Assembly (NCBI GenBank): GCA_007118495.1
Contig: SKRM01000046.1
Location: 1-60,718 of the forward strand
DNA length: 60,718 nucleotides
DNA from: Bacteroidales bacterium
GTDB lineage: Bacteria > Bacteroidota > Bacteroidia > Bacteroidales > UBA7960
Reading direction: 5' to 3'
The position numbers were made by a program, and so were the translations under genes. The notes beneath the pieces were generated by a model. The model was not told where the DNA came from, ran no database searches, and saw only the letters and a program-made list of their open reading frames with translations. Position 1 is the stretch's first letter, and every line of letters begins with the position of its first letter. Below are positions 52,047 to 60,718 of the stretch, piece by piece.

Positions 52047-53315
52047 TCACTGCAGTTCTCTTGTGATAACAATGGAGGCAATGGTGCCATCTGACACCGC
52101 CGTGGTGATCTGCCTTATCTGCTTACTAACCACATCGCCGGCTGCAAAAACTCCGGGTATATTGGTACGCATATCCTGATCCACTTTGAGATATCCCCAC
52201 TGATCCATTTCCAATGGTCCGTCAATAAGGTCAAGGTTGGGGTTCATGCCCACAAAAACGAATACACCATCGGTAAGGATGTCGTTTGTTTCGCCATTTT
52301 CAAGGTTTTCAACCCTGACCACCATTTTGTCACCTTTCTGATAGAATCCCCTGGGCTCGTGTGAAAACAACATGGATATCTTGGGATCAGCCATGGCCCT
52401 CTCCTGGGCAGAACGGTTTGCCGTAAGGTGGGGTAGTTGCTGTATCATAGTGATCTTGCTGGCAAACTTTGAAATAAACTCTGATTCTTCAACAGCCGTA
52501 TTTCCTCCACCGATAATCACCACATCTTTGTCGTGGTAGTACTTTGCATCACAGGTGGCACAATATGAAATCCCCTTCCCGTGAAACTCCCTCTCACCCT
52601 CAATTTCTAAATAACGGGGCGAAGCACCTGTTGATATAAGTATCTTTTTGGCCCTTATGGTCTCATACCCATCTATCAGTATTTCTTTTTTTTCAAGATC
52701 TACCTTATTGATCTCAACGGCCACTTTCATTTTTGCGCCGGCCACCTTTGCCTGCTCAGCCATATGATGCGCCAACATAAAACCCGGAAGGGGGTCAACA
52801 AATCCCGGATAATTACTAACCTGGTGGGTGGTCGATACCTGACCACCAGGTAGCAATGGATCAACCAGGATGGTGTCAACTTTGGCCTGAGCCAGGTATA
52901 TAGCAGCAGCAAGGCCCCCAGGTCCGGCACCCAAAACAATGACTTCTGTGTCGGTTACCACAGGTTTTACTGAGTGGCGAATTTCTTTAACCCTGTGATC
53001 ATCGATCATGGCATCAAGATTACGCATGATTTCAGAGCGCCTGATTCCACCGGTTAATACATCACCCACTTGTTCTCTATTTTTAAAAAAAAGTAAAGTT
53101 GGAGAAGACTTTACACCCAAACGCTCTGCAAGTTCCCGGTTTTGTTGTCTAAAAATTTTCACAAAACGAATATCCTGGCCATACAAACCGGCAAGAGAGT
53201 CAAATTTGGGCGCCAGGGCCTCACATGGAGGACATTCTGTTGAATAGAAATCCAACACAAGGTTTTCATGTGAGGCAAGCTCCTTCTCAAATGCATCCTG
53301 ATTAATCTCAATCAT
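52047..53315 (-). CDS. Thioredoxin-thioredoxin reductase fusion (thioredoxin at the N-terminus)
   Basis: A 422-aa bifunctional redox protein. Residues ~1-100 form a thioredoxin domain with a CPPC active site (C28, C31 in 'STECPPCEAL') and the cis-proline region 'SSPTLLFFK'. Residues ~115-422 form a flavin thioredoxin reductase: FAD motif 'VLGAGPGGLAAAIYLA', active site C252-A-T-C255, NADPH motif 'IIGGGNTAVEE' and C-terminal 'GVFAAGDVVSKQIRQITTAVSDG'. The known mycobacterial fusion has thioredoxin at the C-terminus; here the order is reversed. CPPC rather than CGPC should shift its redox potential. The start is ATG 53315; a TTG three codons upstream is less likely. Confidence 0.9.
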   Translation of the reverse strand: MIEINQDAFEKELASHENLVLDFYSTECPPCEALAPKFDSLAGLYGQDIRFVKIFRQQNRELAERLGVKSSPTLLFFKNREQVGDVLTGGIRRSEIMRNLDAMIDDHRVKEIRHSVKPVVTDTEVIVLGAGPGGLAAAIYLAQAKVDTILVDPLLPGGQVSTTHQVSNYPGFVDPLPGFMLAHHMAEQAKVAGAKMKVAVEINKVDLEKKEILIDGYETIRAKKILISTGASPRYLEIEGEREFHGKGISYCATCDAKYYHDKDVVIIGGGNTAVEESEFISKFASKITMIQQLPHLTANRSAQERAMADPKISMLFSHEPRGFYQKGDKMVVRVENLENGETNDILTDGVFVFVGMNPNLDLIDGPLEMDQWGYLKVDQDMRTNIPGVFAAGDVVSKQIRQITTAVSDGTIASIVITRELQ

Positions 53316-53541
53316 TGTGAACAAATTTTTTTATTATTAAATATTTCTTAATTATATATTTAGATACTTATCTATCAAAGGTCTTGCCAAATCAAAAATA
53401 ATGACAATTTGACCAGTTTTTATTTACCCTATACTACCCCTTTTCAACACTTAATACATATACAATTTCGCATATATGCGTTGCAGATTAAAAAAAAGTT
53501 GGTAAATTTAACATAAAACAGGTCAAACCAACCCGGAATTT

Positions 53542-55047
53542 ATGATAAAGAAAGTATTGGTTGCCAATCGCGGCGAAATAGCAGTGCGAATTATCCGCTC
53601 ATGCCGCGAAATGGGCATCCGCACGGTAGCGGTTTATTCAGATGCTGACAGAAAGGCCATGCACGTGCTCTATGCAGACGAAGCCTTTCATATTGGCCCC
53701 TCCCCTTCCATTGACTCCTATCTGAACATCGATAATATTATCAGGGCTGCCCGGCTCAGCAAAGCTGACGCCATACACCCCGGCTATGGTTTCCTTTCGG
53801 AAAATCCAGCCTTTTCTGAAAGGTGTATTAAGGAAGGTATCATCTTTATCGGGCCATCACCCCATGCCATCTCCTCGATGGGTGATAAAATCACAGCCAG
53901 AAAGATGATGCAGGATGCTGGCGTACCCGTGGTTCCGGGTACGGGGGGTAAAATTGAAAGTGAAGCCGAAGCTGTCAGCACCATTCGCGAGATCGGACTT
54001 CCTGTCATGATCAAGGCATCAGCCGGCGGAGGGGGCAAAGGCATGCGCCTGGTTTACCATGAGAAAGATATAAAAAGTTCATTAAGGGCAGCCAGGTCTG
54101 AAGCCAAAACCGCATTTGGGAATGACGCTGTTTTTATTGAAAAATACATACAATCACCCCACCACATAGAATTTCAGGTGCTGGCTGACAGCCATGGAAA
54201 TGTCATCCATCTGTTTGAAAGAGAATGTTCAGTGCAACGCAGGCATCAAAAAATAATTGAAGAAACCCCTTCACCTATTCTTACTCAAGAAAAAAGAGAA
54301 GAAATGGGCAATGCAGCCGTGGCAGCAGCAAGGGCAGTAGATTATCAGGGCGCCGGAACCATTGAGTTTATTGTGGACAAAGACCTGAATTACTATTTTC
54401 TTGAAATGAATACCCGCCTCCAGGTTGAGCACCCCATTACTGAAAGGGTTGTGGGTGTTGACCTGGTAAAAGAGCAGATTCATATTGCCGACGGAAAACC
54501 CATGACGCTCAAACAGGATGAGCTCAAGCAACATGGTCACGCCATCGAATGCAGGATATATGCAGAAGATCCTGAAAACAATTTCATGCCCGCACCCGGA
54601 AAAGTAACCCACATTGATATTCCCTACGGCGTTGGTGTAAGGGTGGATGGATCTATTTACGAAGGTATTGAGATCCCGCTATATTACGATCCCCTCATTG
54701 CCAAACTGATCGTTTGGGGAAAGGATAGAAACGAGGCACTCGACAGGACGCAACGGGCCTTGCAGGAATTCAAGATTGCAGGGGTAAGAAACAACCTTAA
54801 ATTCCTTGAACGCATTATCCAGGCTGAAGATTTCATTAAGGGCGATTACACCACACACTTCATCGAACAGAACAAGGAGTTTCTCATGCGTGAAGATGCC
54901 TGCGATCAATTGTGTGAGGATATTGTAATCATTACTGCCTTCATCGAATACCTCAAAAAAATCGAGAAAGCCAGTCCAAAAGAAATGACCGCCCTGAAAA
55001 ACAACTGGAAAGACTACAACAGAATAAGAAGTGTATTGAAACTTTAA
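53542..55047 (+). CDS. accC: Biotin carboxylase subunit of an acyl-CoA carboxylase
   Basis: Carboxylates the biotin of the carrier protein using bicarbonate and ATP. The 501-aa subunit shows the N-terminal 'KVLVANRGEIAVRIIRSCREMGI', the ATP-grasp glycine-rich loop 'KASAGGGGKGMRLV', 'ECSVQRRHQKIIEETPSP' and 'FLEMNTRLQVEHPITERVVGVDLV'. It is the first of three genes (biotin carboxylase, carrier, carboxyltransferase) with 10-13-base gaps, probably an acetyl-/propionyl-CoA carboxylase complex. The 200-base upstream region is AT-rich; a TAAATTTA box before the ATG is the best promoter candidate. Confidence 0.94.
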   Translation: MIKKVLVANRGEIAVRIIRSCREMGIRTVAVYSDADRKAMHVLYADEAFHIGPSPSIDSYLNIDNIIRAARLSKADAIHPGYGFLSENPAFSERCIKEGIIFIGPSPHAISSMGDKITARKMMQDAGVPVVPGTGGKIESEAEAVSTIREIGLPVMIKASAGGGGKGMRLVYHEKDIKSSLRAARSEAKTAFGNDAVFIEKYIQSPHHIEFQVLADSHGNVIHLFERECSVQRRHQKIIEETPSPILTQEKREEMGNAAVAAARAVDYQGAGTIEFIVDKDLNYYFLEMNTRLQVEHPITERVVGVDLVKEQIHIADGKPMTLKQDELKQHGHAIECRIYAEDPENNFMPAPGKVTHIDIPYGVGVRVDGSIYEGIEIPLYYDPLIAKLIVWGKDRNEALDRTQRALQEFKIAGVRNNLKFLERIIQAEDFIKGDYTTHFIEQNKEFLMREDACDQLCEDIVIITAFIEYLKKIEKASPKEMTALKNNWKDYNRIRSVLKL

Positions 55048-55057
55048 TCATATCCAT

Positions 55058-55582
55058 ATGCCATTTGAAGTCAAACTTAAAGACAGGATTGCCCGGGTAG
55101 AACTTTTAAGCCGGCAGGGTGATCAACTATTGGTTGCCATTGATGGCAGAGAATATGCCCTGGACTTTGTTCAGATCGGCAGGGGCAGCTATTCTGTGCT
55201 TTACAAAAATAAATCGTTCAATCTTGAATTGATTCCGGTTGATGGGGTGAAGAAGTACCAGGTCAACACCTTTAAAAACACCTTTGATGTGGAGATTATT
55301 GATGCTGAATCCAAATATCTTGCCAGCAGAAACAAGGCACAGGAAGATGAAGACGAAGCGATCATCATTTCTCCCATACCAGGCAAGGTGGTTAACATTC
55401 TGGTTGAAAAAGATGAGGCCGTTCAGGCAGGACAAACCGTCATTGTGATCTCAGCCATGAAAATGGAAAGTGAATTCAAATCACCCAAAGCCGGCAAAGT
55501 AACTGAAATCAAGGTAACTGAAGGTCAGAGCGTAGAGGCGCGGCAGGAACTTGTTGTCATTGAATTTGATCAGAAAGTATGA
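55058..55582 (+). CDS. Biotin carboxyl carrier subunit
   Basis: A 174-aa carrier whose C-terminal biotinyl domain has K135 in '[18 protein letters not shown]', the biotinylation motif, surrounded by paired beta hairpins ('[28 protein letters not shown]'). The N-terminal ~95 residues form a separate beta-rich region that probably docks to the other subunits, and the hinge is acidic. It lies between accC and the carboxyltransferase gene. Confidence 0.92.
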   Translation: MPFEVKLKDRIARVELLSRQGDQLLVAIDGREYALDFVQIGRGSYSVLYKNKSFNLELIPVDGVKKYQVNTFKNTFDVEIIDAESKYLASRNKAQEDEDEAIIISPIPGKVVNILVEKDEAVQAGQTVIVISAMKMESEFKSPKAGKVTEIKVTEGQSVEARQELVVIEFDQKV

Positions 55583-55595
55583 TGTAAAATCAATT

Positions 55596-57146
55596 ATGGA
55601 AAATATGAAGACAGAACCTACGGATAAGTTCCATGTACTGGAGAAAAAAAACCAGGAAGCTGAAATGGGCGGCGGCCCTGAAAGGATTGCCAAAATTCAT
55701 GAGTCGGGGCGGAAGACAGCCCGTGAGAGAATTAACCTCTTACTTGATCCAAAAACTTTTGTGGAGCTTGACAAGCTCGTTGTTCACAGAAGCCAGGATT
55801 TTGGGATGGACAAACAGCGGATTCCCGGTGATGGAATTGTAACCGGCTACGGGAAAATTGACGGCAGGCTCGTCTATGTGTTTGCCCAGGATTTCACCGT
55901 ATTCGGCGGTTCACTAAGCAGGGCCAATGCAGATAAGATTGTCAAGGTTCAGGAACTCTCCATGAAGATGGGAGCCCCGCTCATCGGCCTGAATGACAGC
56001 GGAGGTGCACGTATTCAAGAAGGTGTCGAAAGCCTGGCAGGGTACGCTGACATATTTTACCGAAATGTACAGGCAAGCGGGGTGGTACCCCAGATCTCGG
56101 CCATTCTGGGCCCCTGTGCCGGTGGCGCGGTCTACTCCCCTGCCCTGACCGACTTCATCTTTATGACCAAAGATACCAGCTATATGTTTGTTACCGGACC
56201 GGATGTGATCAAAACGGTTACCCACGAAGAAGTAACAAAAAATGAACTGGGGGGAGCCATGACGCATAACAGTAAAAGCGGGGTGGCCCATTTCAGGGCA
56301 GATGACGATGAGCAGGCCATGATGATGATCAGGGAATTGCTCAGCTTTTTGCCTTCAAACAACATGGAAGACCCACCGGTAAAACCCTGTACAGATTCAG
56401 CCCACCGCACCGACGAAAAGCTACAGACACTGATTCCGGAGAGTCCAAACAAACCCTATGACATCAAGGATATCATTGTAAGCGTGGTAGATGACCACAA
56501 CTTTTTTGAAGTCCATCAGCACTATGCACGCAATGTGGCCATCGGCTTCGGCCGGCTAAACGGTAAACCTGTCGGATTTGTGGCCAATCAGCCAGCGGCC
56601 CTGGCGGGGGTACTCGATATAGACGGCTCGGTGAAAGCAGCGCGGTTTGTGCGCTTTTGCGATGCTTTTAATATCCCCATCATCACCTTCGCTGATGTGC
56701 CTGGCTTTCTGCCAGGTACCGAACAGGAGTTTGGCGGCATTATCAAACATGGCGCCAAACTGATTTATGCCTATGCAGAAGCCACTGTACCAAAAATCAC
56801 GGTAATCACCAGAAAAGCTTATGGAGGAGCCTATTGCGTCATGTCGAGCAAACACCTGGGTGGAGACATCAACTATGCCTACCCGGGGGCGGAAATTGCC
56901 GTGATGGGGCCGGAAGGTGCTGTGAATATCCTGTACCGCAACAAACTCAATGACCAGGAAAAAGCGCAAGCCATTGAAGATTACCGTCATACATTCTGCT
57001 CACCATACAAGGCAGCAGGCCTGGGATATATTGACGAGGTAATCTACCCCAGGCATACCAGGCTCAAGCTCATCCAGGCGCTTGAAATGACAGAGAACAA
57101 AAGAGAGACAGGTCCTGCAAAAAAACATGGAAATCTGCCACTCTAA
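55596..57146 (+). CDS. Acyl-CoA (propionyl-CoA type) carboxyltransferase beta subunit
   Basis: From ATG 55596 it is 516 aa. Two crotonase-like halves are present, with oxyanion loops '[27 protein letters not shown]' / '[16 protein letters not shown]' and '[60 protein letters not shown]'. This size and pattern match PccB/MmdA-type subunits. With accC and the carrier next to it, the complex most likely carboxylates propionyl-CoA to methylmalonyl-CoA; the decarboxylating methylmalonyl-CoA enzyme uses a similar subunit but lacks a biotin carboxylase partner. A TTG at 55551 overlaps the carrier gene and is unlikely to be the start. Confidence 0.92.
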   Translation: MENMKTEPTDKFHVLEKKNQEAEMGGGPERIAKIHESGRKTARERINLLLDPKTFVELDKLVVHRSQDFGMDKQRIPGDGIVTGYGKIDGRLVYVFAQDFTVFGGSLSRANADKIVKVQELSMKMGAPLIGLNDSGGARIQEGVESLAGYADIFYRNVQASGVVPQISAILGPCAGGAVYSPALTDFIFMTKDTSYMFVTGPDVIKTVTHEEVTKNELGGAMTHNSKSGVAHFRADDDEQAMMMIRELLSFLPSNNMEDPPVKPCTDSAHRTDEKLQTLIPESPNKPYDIKDIIVSVVDDHNFFEVHQHYARNVAIGFGRLNGKPVGFVANQPAALAGVLDIDGSVKAARFVRFCDAFNIPIITFADVPGFLPGTEQEFGGIIKHGAKLIYAYAEATVPKITVITRKAYGGAYCVMSSKHLGGDINYAYPGAEIAVMGPEGAVNILYRNKLNDQEKAQAIEDYRHTFCSPYKAAGLGYIDEVIYPRHTRLKLIQALEMTENKRETGPAKKHGNLPL

Positions 57147-57191
57147 GCCTTTTAAAAAAACATAAACTACCCGGATAAATAAAGATTTTTT

Positions 57192-57199
57192 TATCTTTG
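57192..57199 (+). promoter_or_regulatory. Promoter -7 box TATCTTTG for tRNA-Val
   Basis: Exact TAnnTTTG match ending 10 bases before the mature tRNA 5' end. Confidence 0.7.
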
Positions 57200-57209
57200 T
57201 CGTCCCTTT

Positions 57210-57284
57210 GGGGCGTTAGCTCAGTTGGTTCAGAGCGCATGCTTGACAGGCATGAGGTCGGCAGTTCGATTCTGCCACGTCCCA
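57210..57284 (+). tRNA. tRNA-Val (anticodon GAC)
   Basis: Full cloverleaf: acceptor GGGGCGT pairs with ACGTCCC (one G-U), D stem GCTC/GAGC, anticodon stem CATGC/GCATG with loop TTGACAG, variable AGGTC, T arm GGCAG-TTCGATT-CTGCC, discriminator A. The anticodon GAC is at 57245-57247. CCA is not encoded. It stands alone, with its own promoter and terminator. Confidence 0.97.
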
Positions 57285-57285
57285 C

Positions 57286-57326
57286 AAAAAAAGCCGTCTA
57301 CACCAATTTGTAAACGGCTTTTTTAA
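57286..57326. terminator. Bidirectional terminator after tRNA-Val
   Basis: AAAAGCCGT (57289-57297) pairs with ACGGCTTTT (57314-57322), with an inner TACA/TGTA pair; A runs on one side and T runs on the other allow it to act on both strands, ending the tRNA on plus and the S9 peptidase gene on minus. Confidence 0.85.
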
Positions 57327-57365
57327 TTTCCCTGAGCCATTAACCCACTTGGGGGTTACCACTAT

Positions 57366-59381
57366 TTAAAGGAATCTTCTGAGCCACTCTATCTGGCGCT
57401 CAGCAGCGTCAATGGTAAACTTGGGCTCACGAATACCGTGGGGTTGTCTCGGATAGGTCACCATCTTTGTTTCCACACCCAGACGCTTCAACGCCACATA
57501 AAACTCAAACCCCTGTGACGGAGGCACACGAATATCCTGTTCAGGATGTAAGATCAAGGTTGGGGTGGTCACGTTTTCCACATTAAAAACGGCCGAATGC
57601 CGCTTCCAACGGTCGTAGTTTTCCCAGAATTCACTTTCAAAGTAATCGGGCAGGAAGCTGGGGATGTCAGATGTACCTGTCATGCTTATGAGGTTGGATA
57701 CACCGGCACCCATCATGGAAGCACTAAAACGGTTGGTGCGGGTGATGGCCATGGAAGACATATACCCACCATATGACCAGCCCATGATGGCCTGGCGGTT
57801 TGGATCAACCTTGCCCTCTTCAATGAGGATATCAAGTCCGGTGAGCATGTCATCCAGGTCGGCATACCCCCACTCGGAACGTATGGCAAAACGGAAATCC
57901 TTACCATACCCACCTGACCCACGGAAGTTGGGACGTAGAATAAAGTAGCCCTCAGCTGCAAATTTTTGCAATGGATATACATGGGGAGCTGCCACATAAG
58001 ATTCACCAAACACACCCGTAGGTCCACCGTGCACGTGAAGTATAATGGGGTACTGCTTGCCTTCTTCATAGTTTAAGGGATAAATCAGCGGCCCCTCAAT
58101 GATCATTCCATCCTGTGCTTCCCATCTCATAACGCGTGCCTTGGCCAGTTCACCCTGCTCATAACCGGCATTGACGTCGGTGAGACGGACGGGGTTAAAA
58201 TTATGCACTCCCGAAATGATTACATCCGGCGCCAGATGAAAGTCCTGATGTATGGCGGACATCACGCTGCCATCTCTGGAAAGGGAATAGCCCCTGAACT
58301 GCCCTGATCCTTCAGTAATCTGACGATATAATGCATCCTGGCCGGTTACCGGCATCGCAAACAGGTCAACAGATGTATTGTGGAGTTCCCAGTAAAAAAT
58401 CTCATCTCCTGCGGGTGACCATTGTACCATGCGGGGTTCATCATCGTGCGTCACGCCCAGGAGCTTCATTTCACCGCTGAGAAGATTCTTTATCATCATG
58501 ACATCATATCCCGGCCAATTGGTTTCACCGCGGTCGGTGGTAAAAGCCAGGTATCGGCCGTCAGGGCTGTACAATGGGTTAGTATCGCTCCCTCCCAGGT
58601 CAATGAGCAACTTCACCTCGCCGCCACCAGCGGGCACAGTTGAAATATTCGTCCTTGGCCAGTATTCGAGCCCGGGGCGGGGCTGGTGGTCGAAAGCAAT
58701 GGTAGCATCATCCGGCGACCAGTCGAAACTACCTACGTTGAAGGCTCCCTCTGTAAGCCGGGTGATTTCGGCCATTTCTTCTGCATCCTCATCTACATCA
58801 AACACATAAAGATGTGCATAACGGATGTCCTGATCCACCACGTTGACATCGCGGCGCTCGCGTTGCCGCTGCCGTTGTTCTTCGCTCAGAGGGTCTGTCA
58901 TGGTAAAGGCGATCTGTCGGCCGCTGTTCGACCATTGGTATTGACCTACACTTCCATCAGCAGAGGTTAACTGCCAGGCCTCCCCTCCAGAAGGCTTAAT
59001 CAGCCAGATCTGGTTGCCATCGCCTCCACGGGTAGAGGTAAAGGCCAGGTATTCGCCACAGGGAGACCATTGGGGGTTCGAGGCAGATACATCGCCACGG
59101 GTAAGCTGAAACTGCCCTACCCCATCTGTACTCACCAGGTGAATATGTGTCAGGAAATCGCTTTGTGTTCCTTCGGTGCGCGGTATTGAAACGGTAAAGG
59201 CAACCCAACTGCCATCAGGCGAAATAGCCGTACCTCCAACCTGTTTGAAGTTTTCAACCATGTACTTTGGCGACCAAAACTCATCGTGGTCATTATCCTG
59301 CACCTTTCCTGCCAGGGCAGCAGGCTGATATAGGAAACATGCTGAGAGCATGATTGCAAATACAAAGAATAGTTTTTTCAT
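57366..59381 (-). CDS. Exported S9-family (prolyl oligopeptidase/DPP-like) peptidase
   Basis: A 671-aa serine peptidase with signal peptide ('FFVFAIMLSACFLYQPAALA'). Residues ~35-400 form a WD40-like beta-propeller of the TolB type ('AISPDGSWVAFTVS', 'NPQWSPCGEYLAFTSTRGG', 'TNPLYSPDGRYLAFTTDRG'). The C-terminal peptidase domain has nucleophile S536 in 'GWSYGGYMSS', aspartate in 'LHPEQDIRVPP' and histidine in 'YPRQPHGIREP'. It probably cleaves dipeptides or oligopeptides in the periplasm, complementing the M14 and PepD peptidases. A long 250-base region separates it from the next gene. Confidence 0.93.
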   Translation of the reverse strand: MKKLFFVFAIMLSACFLYQPAALAGKVQDNDHDEFWSPKYMVENFKQVGGTAISPDGSWVAFTVSIPRTEGTQSDFLTHIHLVSTDGVGQFQLTRGDVSASNPQWSPCGEYLAFTSTRGGDGNQIWLIKPSGGEAWQLTSADGSVGQYQWSNSGRQIAFTMTDPLSEEQRQRQRERRDVNVVDQDIRYAHLYVFDVDEDAEEMAEITRLTEGAFNVGSFDWSPDDATIAFDHQPRPGLEYWPRTNISTVPAGGGEVKLLIDLGGSDTNPLYSPDGRYLAFTTDRGETNWPGYDVMMIKNLLSGEMKLLGVTHDDEPRMVQWSPAGDEIFYWELHNTSVDLFAMPVTGQDALYRQITEGSGQFRGYSLSRDGSVMSAIHQDFHLAPDVIISGVHNFNPVRLTDVNAGYEQGELAKARVMRWEAQDGMIIEGPLIYPLNYEEGKQYPIILHVHGGPTGVFGESYVAAPHVYPLQKFAAEGYFILRPNFRGSGGYGKDFRFAIRSEWGYADLDDMLTGLDILIEEGKVDPNRQAIMGWSYGGYMSSMAITRTNRFSASMMGAGVSNLISMTGTSDIPSFLPDYFESEFWENYDRWKRHSAVFNVENVTTPTLILHPEQDIRVPPSQGFEFYVALKRLGVETKMVTYPRQPHGIREPKFTIDAAERQIEWLRRFL

Positions 59382-59633
59382 TGGTAAAAGTTTTTATGTA
59401 GAAAATGATTATGTGTTTCACTTCAGGAGTTGTCTCTGATTTGGCTGGGTGACCAACATATACAGGTAGTAAAAATACAAAAATTCATCAAAAACTACCG
59501 CTTTCGGAACCCTGCCACTTGCCGCTGTATTTACACAATGTATTTGTCAATCAACTGTATAGCTTTTAATCTTCAGCTGTCGCACCAAATCCAATATGAT
59601 GAACAACCATGGTCACATGTTTAAACATACTTA

Positions 59634-60257
59634 TTATTTTTTAAAATCAACCCTGATAAACTTTTTACCATTGGGCAGATCGTAACAAAAGGTAGTTTGC
59701 ATTATAAATCCTATACTGGCCAGGGAGTTTATTAGTCCGTTTTCGTCAATATCATGGTGAATGCCCGTCAAGGGTTCCAAAGCGGCAGTATACTCACTTT
59801 GGCTAACAAAACCGTTGTGCAGGTTCGTCTGAATAACACAAGATAAGGCATTTACCTGCTTCTTGTTATACCCAATCAACTCTGTGAAAGCCTTGACACC
59901 CAAATACTCTATGATCAGATTGCAAATCAAAATATCTGATTCGGGCAACTGTATATTGACCTGGCCTAAGTCACAACAAATAAGTTTCAGACAATGAAGC
60001 AGCTGAGGATAGCGCATTCTGCAGGCTTCGAGATATTGTTCATTTACATCAAATCCGAAGACAGTGTTTACTTTTTCAACATCAATATGCTCAAGACCAT
60101 TCCCTCCGGCAATGCCCAATATGGTCACATTGCCATATTCATGGCTCCGCAACTGATCTCTGGTTATTACATTCAATGCCTGCAATTGAGAGATATTATC
60201 CAGAGCCATGTGCGACTCATATATTTTCAAATCGATGTTTTTCCAGGGATTAACCAT
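59634..60257 (-). CDS. Class I SAM-dependent methyltransferase-like protein
   Basis: From ATG 60257 the protein is 207 aa. 'NVTILGIAGGNGLEHIDVEKVNTVFGFDVNEQYLEACRMRYP' is motif I (GxxGGxG-like) plus the acidic motif II of Rossmann methyltransferases; 'ESDILICNLIIEYLG' is motif IV-like. Substrate unknown. The N-terminal 'NPWKNIDLKIYESHM' is recurrent in similar stand-alone methyltransferases. A TTG start at 60305 would add 16 hydrophobic residues. The palindrome ATGTTTAAACAT lies just beyond its stop (59617-59628). Confidence 0.82.
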   Translation of the reverse strand: MVNPWKNIDLKIYESHMALDNISQLQALNVITRDQLRSHEYGNVTILGIAGGNGLEHIDVEKVNTVFGFDVNEQYLEACRMRYPQLLHCLKLICCDLGQVNIQLPESDILICNLIIEYLGVKAFTELIGYNKKQVNALSCVIQTNLHNGFVSQSEYTAALEPLTGIHHDIDENGLINSLASIGFIMQTTFCYDLPNGKKFIRVDFKK

Positions 60258-60327
60258 AACAAAATATAATCCCCAAACATACCATAATTTTTCCTTTATT
60301 GACAATTCCCTAACTTAGCCACTACCT

Positions 60328-60718
60328 ATGAAAGTGAATCCATACCTTGCTATCATCCTGGCTGCCACCATTGGGGGCTCCAGTGGGGTTTTCATCAAAC
60401 TCCTGGATCTTCCATCCACTTCCATGACATTTTTCAGGATGTTCGTTCCGGTTTCAGTATTACTGATTTACCTGATGGTAAAAAAAGTAAAGCTTTTTAG
60501 GGGAAATTACAAGATCATGCTGGTAGCCTCCGGGTTAAATGCAACCCGGATGTTATTGTTTTTTATAGGCTATCTCTATACCACCATTGGCAATGCGGTC
60601 ATCATCTTATTTACCTGGCCCATCTTTGCAGCCATTTTCAGTACGATTTTTCTCAAAGAAAAGGTATCATTTCGAACCGCATCACTCATTGGTCTGGCTT
60701 TTACCGGCATTGTCATCA
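60328..60718 (+). CDS. EamA-family (DMT superfamily) transporter, 3' end missing
   Basis: The reading frame from ATG 60328 runs off the window end after 130 codons. The visible part holds four hydrophobic segments ('YLAIILAATIGGSSGVFIKLL', 'MTFFRMFVPVSVLLIYLMV', 'ATRMLLFFIGYLYTTIGNAVIILFTWPIFAAIFSTIFLKEKVS') with the typical EamA 'FFR' and 'P(I)F..i...lfLkE' motifs. Such proteins are drug/metabolite exporters or permeases with about ten helices. It is divergent from the methyltransferase gene, 70 bases apart. Confidence 0.88.
   Translation, partial: MKVNPYLAIILAATIGGSSGVFIKLLDLPSTSMTFFRMFVPVSVLLIYLMVKKVKLFRGNYKIMLVASGLNATRMLLFFIGYLYTTIGNAVIILFTWPIFAAIFSTIFLKEKVSFRTASLIGLAFTGIVI

Noticed and set aside
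59617-59628. Perfect palindrome ATGTTTAAACAT after the methyltransferase gene
   Set aside because: Short, AT-rich and without repeats elsewhere in the window; chance is sufficient.

Overview
The window looks like an ordinary chromosomal stretch from a member of the Bacteroidota, most likely a Bacteroidales-type anaerobe. The evidence is: a short (288 aa) housekeeping sigma factor; promoters with the Bacteroidota -7 motif TAnnTTTG in front of many genes; lineage-restricted families (DUF5606, DUF4249, DUF4295, DUF4783, DUF4834); a TonB receptor with STN and carboxypeptidase-regulatory domains; and weak or absent Shine-Dalgarno sequences. No rRNA, CRISPR array, insertion sequence, phage or integrase gene was seen.

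Layout. 1-4772: end of yidC, purB and an MsbA-like ABC exporter in one run. 4773-12189: DUF5606 gene, pyrD, a PDZ aspartyl protease, then on the minus strand a 5'-nucleotidase, rpoD and an HtrA protease. 12510-19681: membrane-anchored unknown, dapF, GNAT acetyltransferase, mltG, a phosphohexomutase and a secreted M14 carboxypeptidase. 19697-22469 (minus): rpmG, DUF4295, ftsY, rimO. 22699-28570: FKBP isomerase, YbaN-like protein, lipase-like hydrolase, DUF2007-Usp-Usp protein, and a symporter-porin operon. 29058-35385: a four-gene surface locus (TonB receptor, DUF4249 lipoprotein, MG2/plug-like protein, unknown secreted protein). 35382-42881: fused ADP-forming acyl-CoA synthetase, nth, bcp, pepD, a coiled-coil membrane protein, rpmH, and a lipoprotein amidotransferase-like hydrolase. 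42896-53315: YgiQ radical SAM protein, DUF4834/YfhO/glycosyltransferase operon, SLC13 permease, DUF4783, rlmH and a thioredoxin-thioredoxin reductase fusion. 53542-57146: three-gene biotin-dependent acyl-CoA carboxylase. Then tRNA-Val(GAC), an S9 peptidase, a methyltransferase and the start of an EamA transporter.

Functionally the window mixes housekeeping (nucleotide synthesis, translation, protein targeting, peptidoglycan) with peptide and protein scavenging (M14, S9, PepD, aspartyl protease, HtrA) and CoA-thioester energy metabolism (ADP-forming synthetase plus carboxylase, consistent with fermentation through acetate/propionate).

The most notable signals outside the genes are two kinds of repeated promoter-proximal sequence. 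A roughly 24-base promoter core (CAT, A-tract, TCAT, R, TACATTTG) is nearly identical in front of the sodium-solute symporter and nth, with a diverged copy in front of the SLC13 permease. A CATGAA/TTCATG palindrome, in two of three cases with an identical 18-base neighbour, lies in front of the DUF5606 gene, the symporter, and the acyl-CoA-synthetase/nth divergent region. Together they suggest a small shared regulon. The most interesting protein locus is the TonB receptor cluster, which carries a barrel-less MG2 plus plug-like protein and an unrecognised secreted partner.
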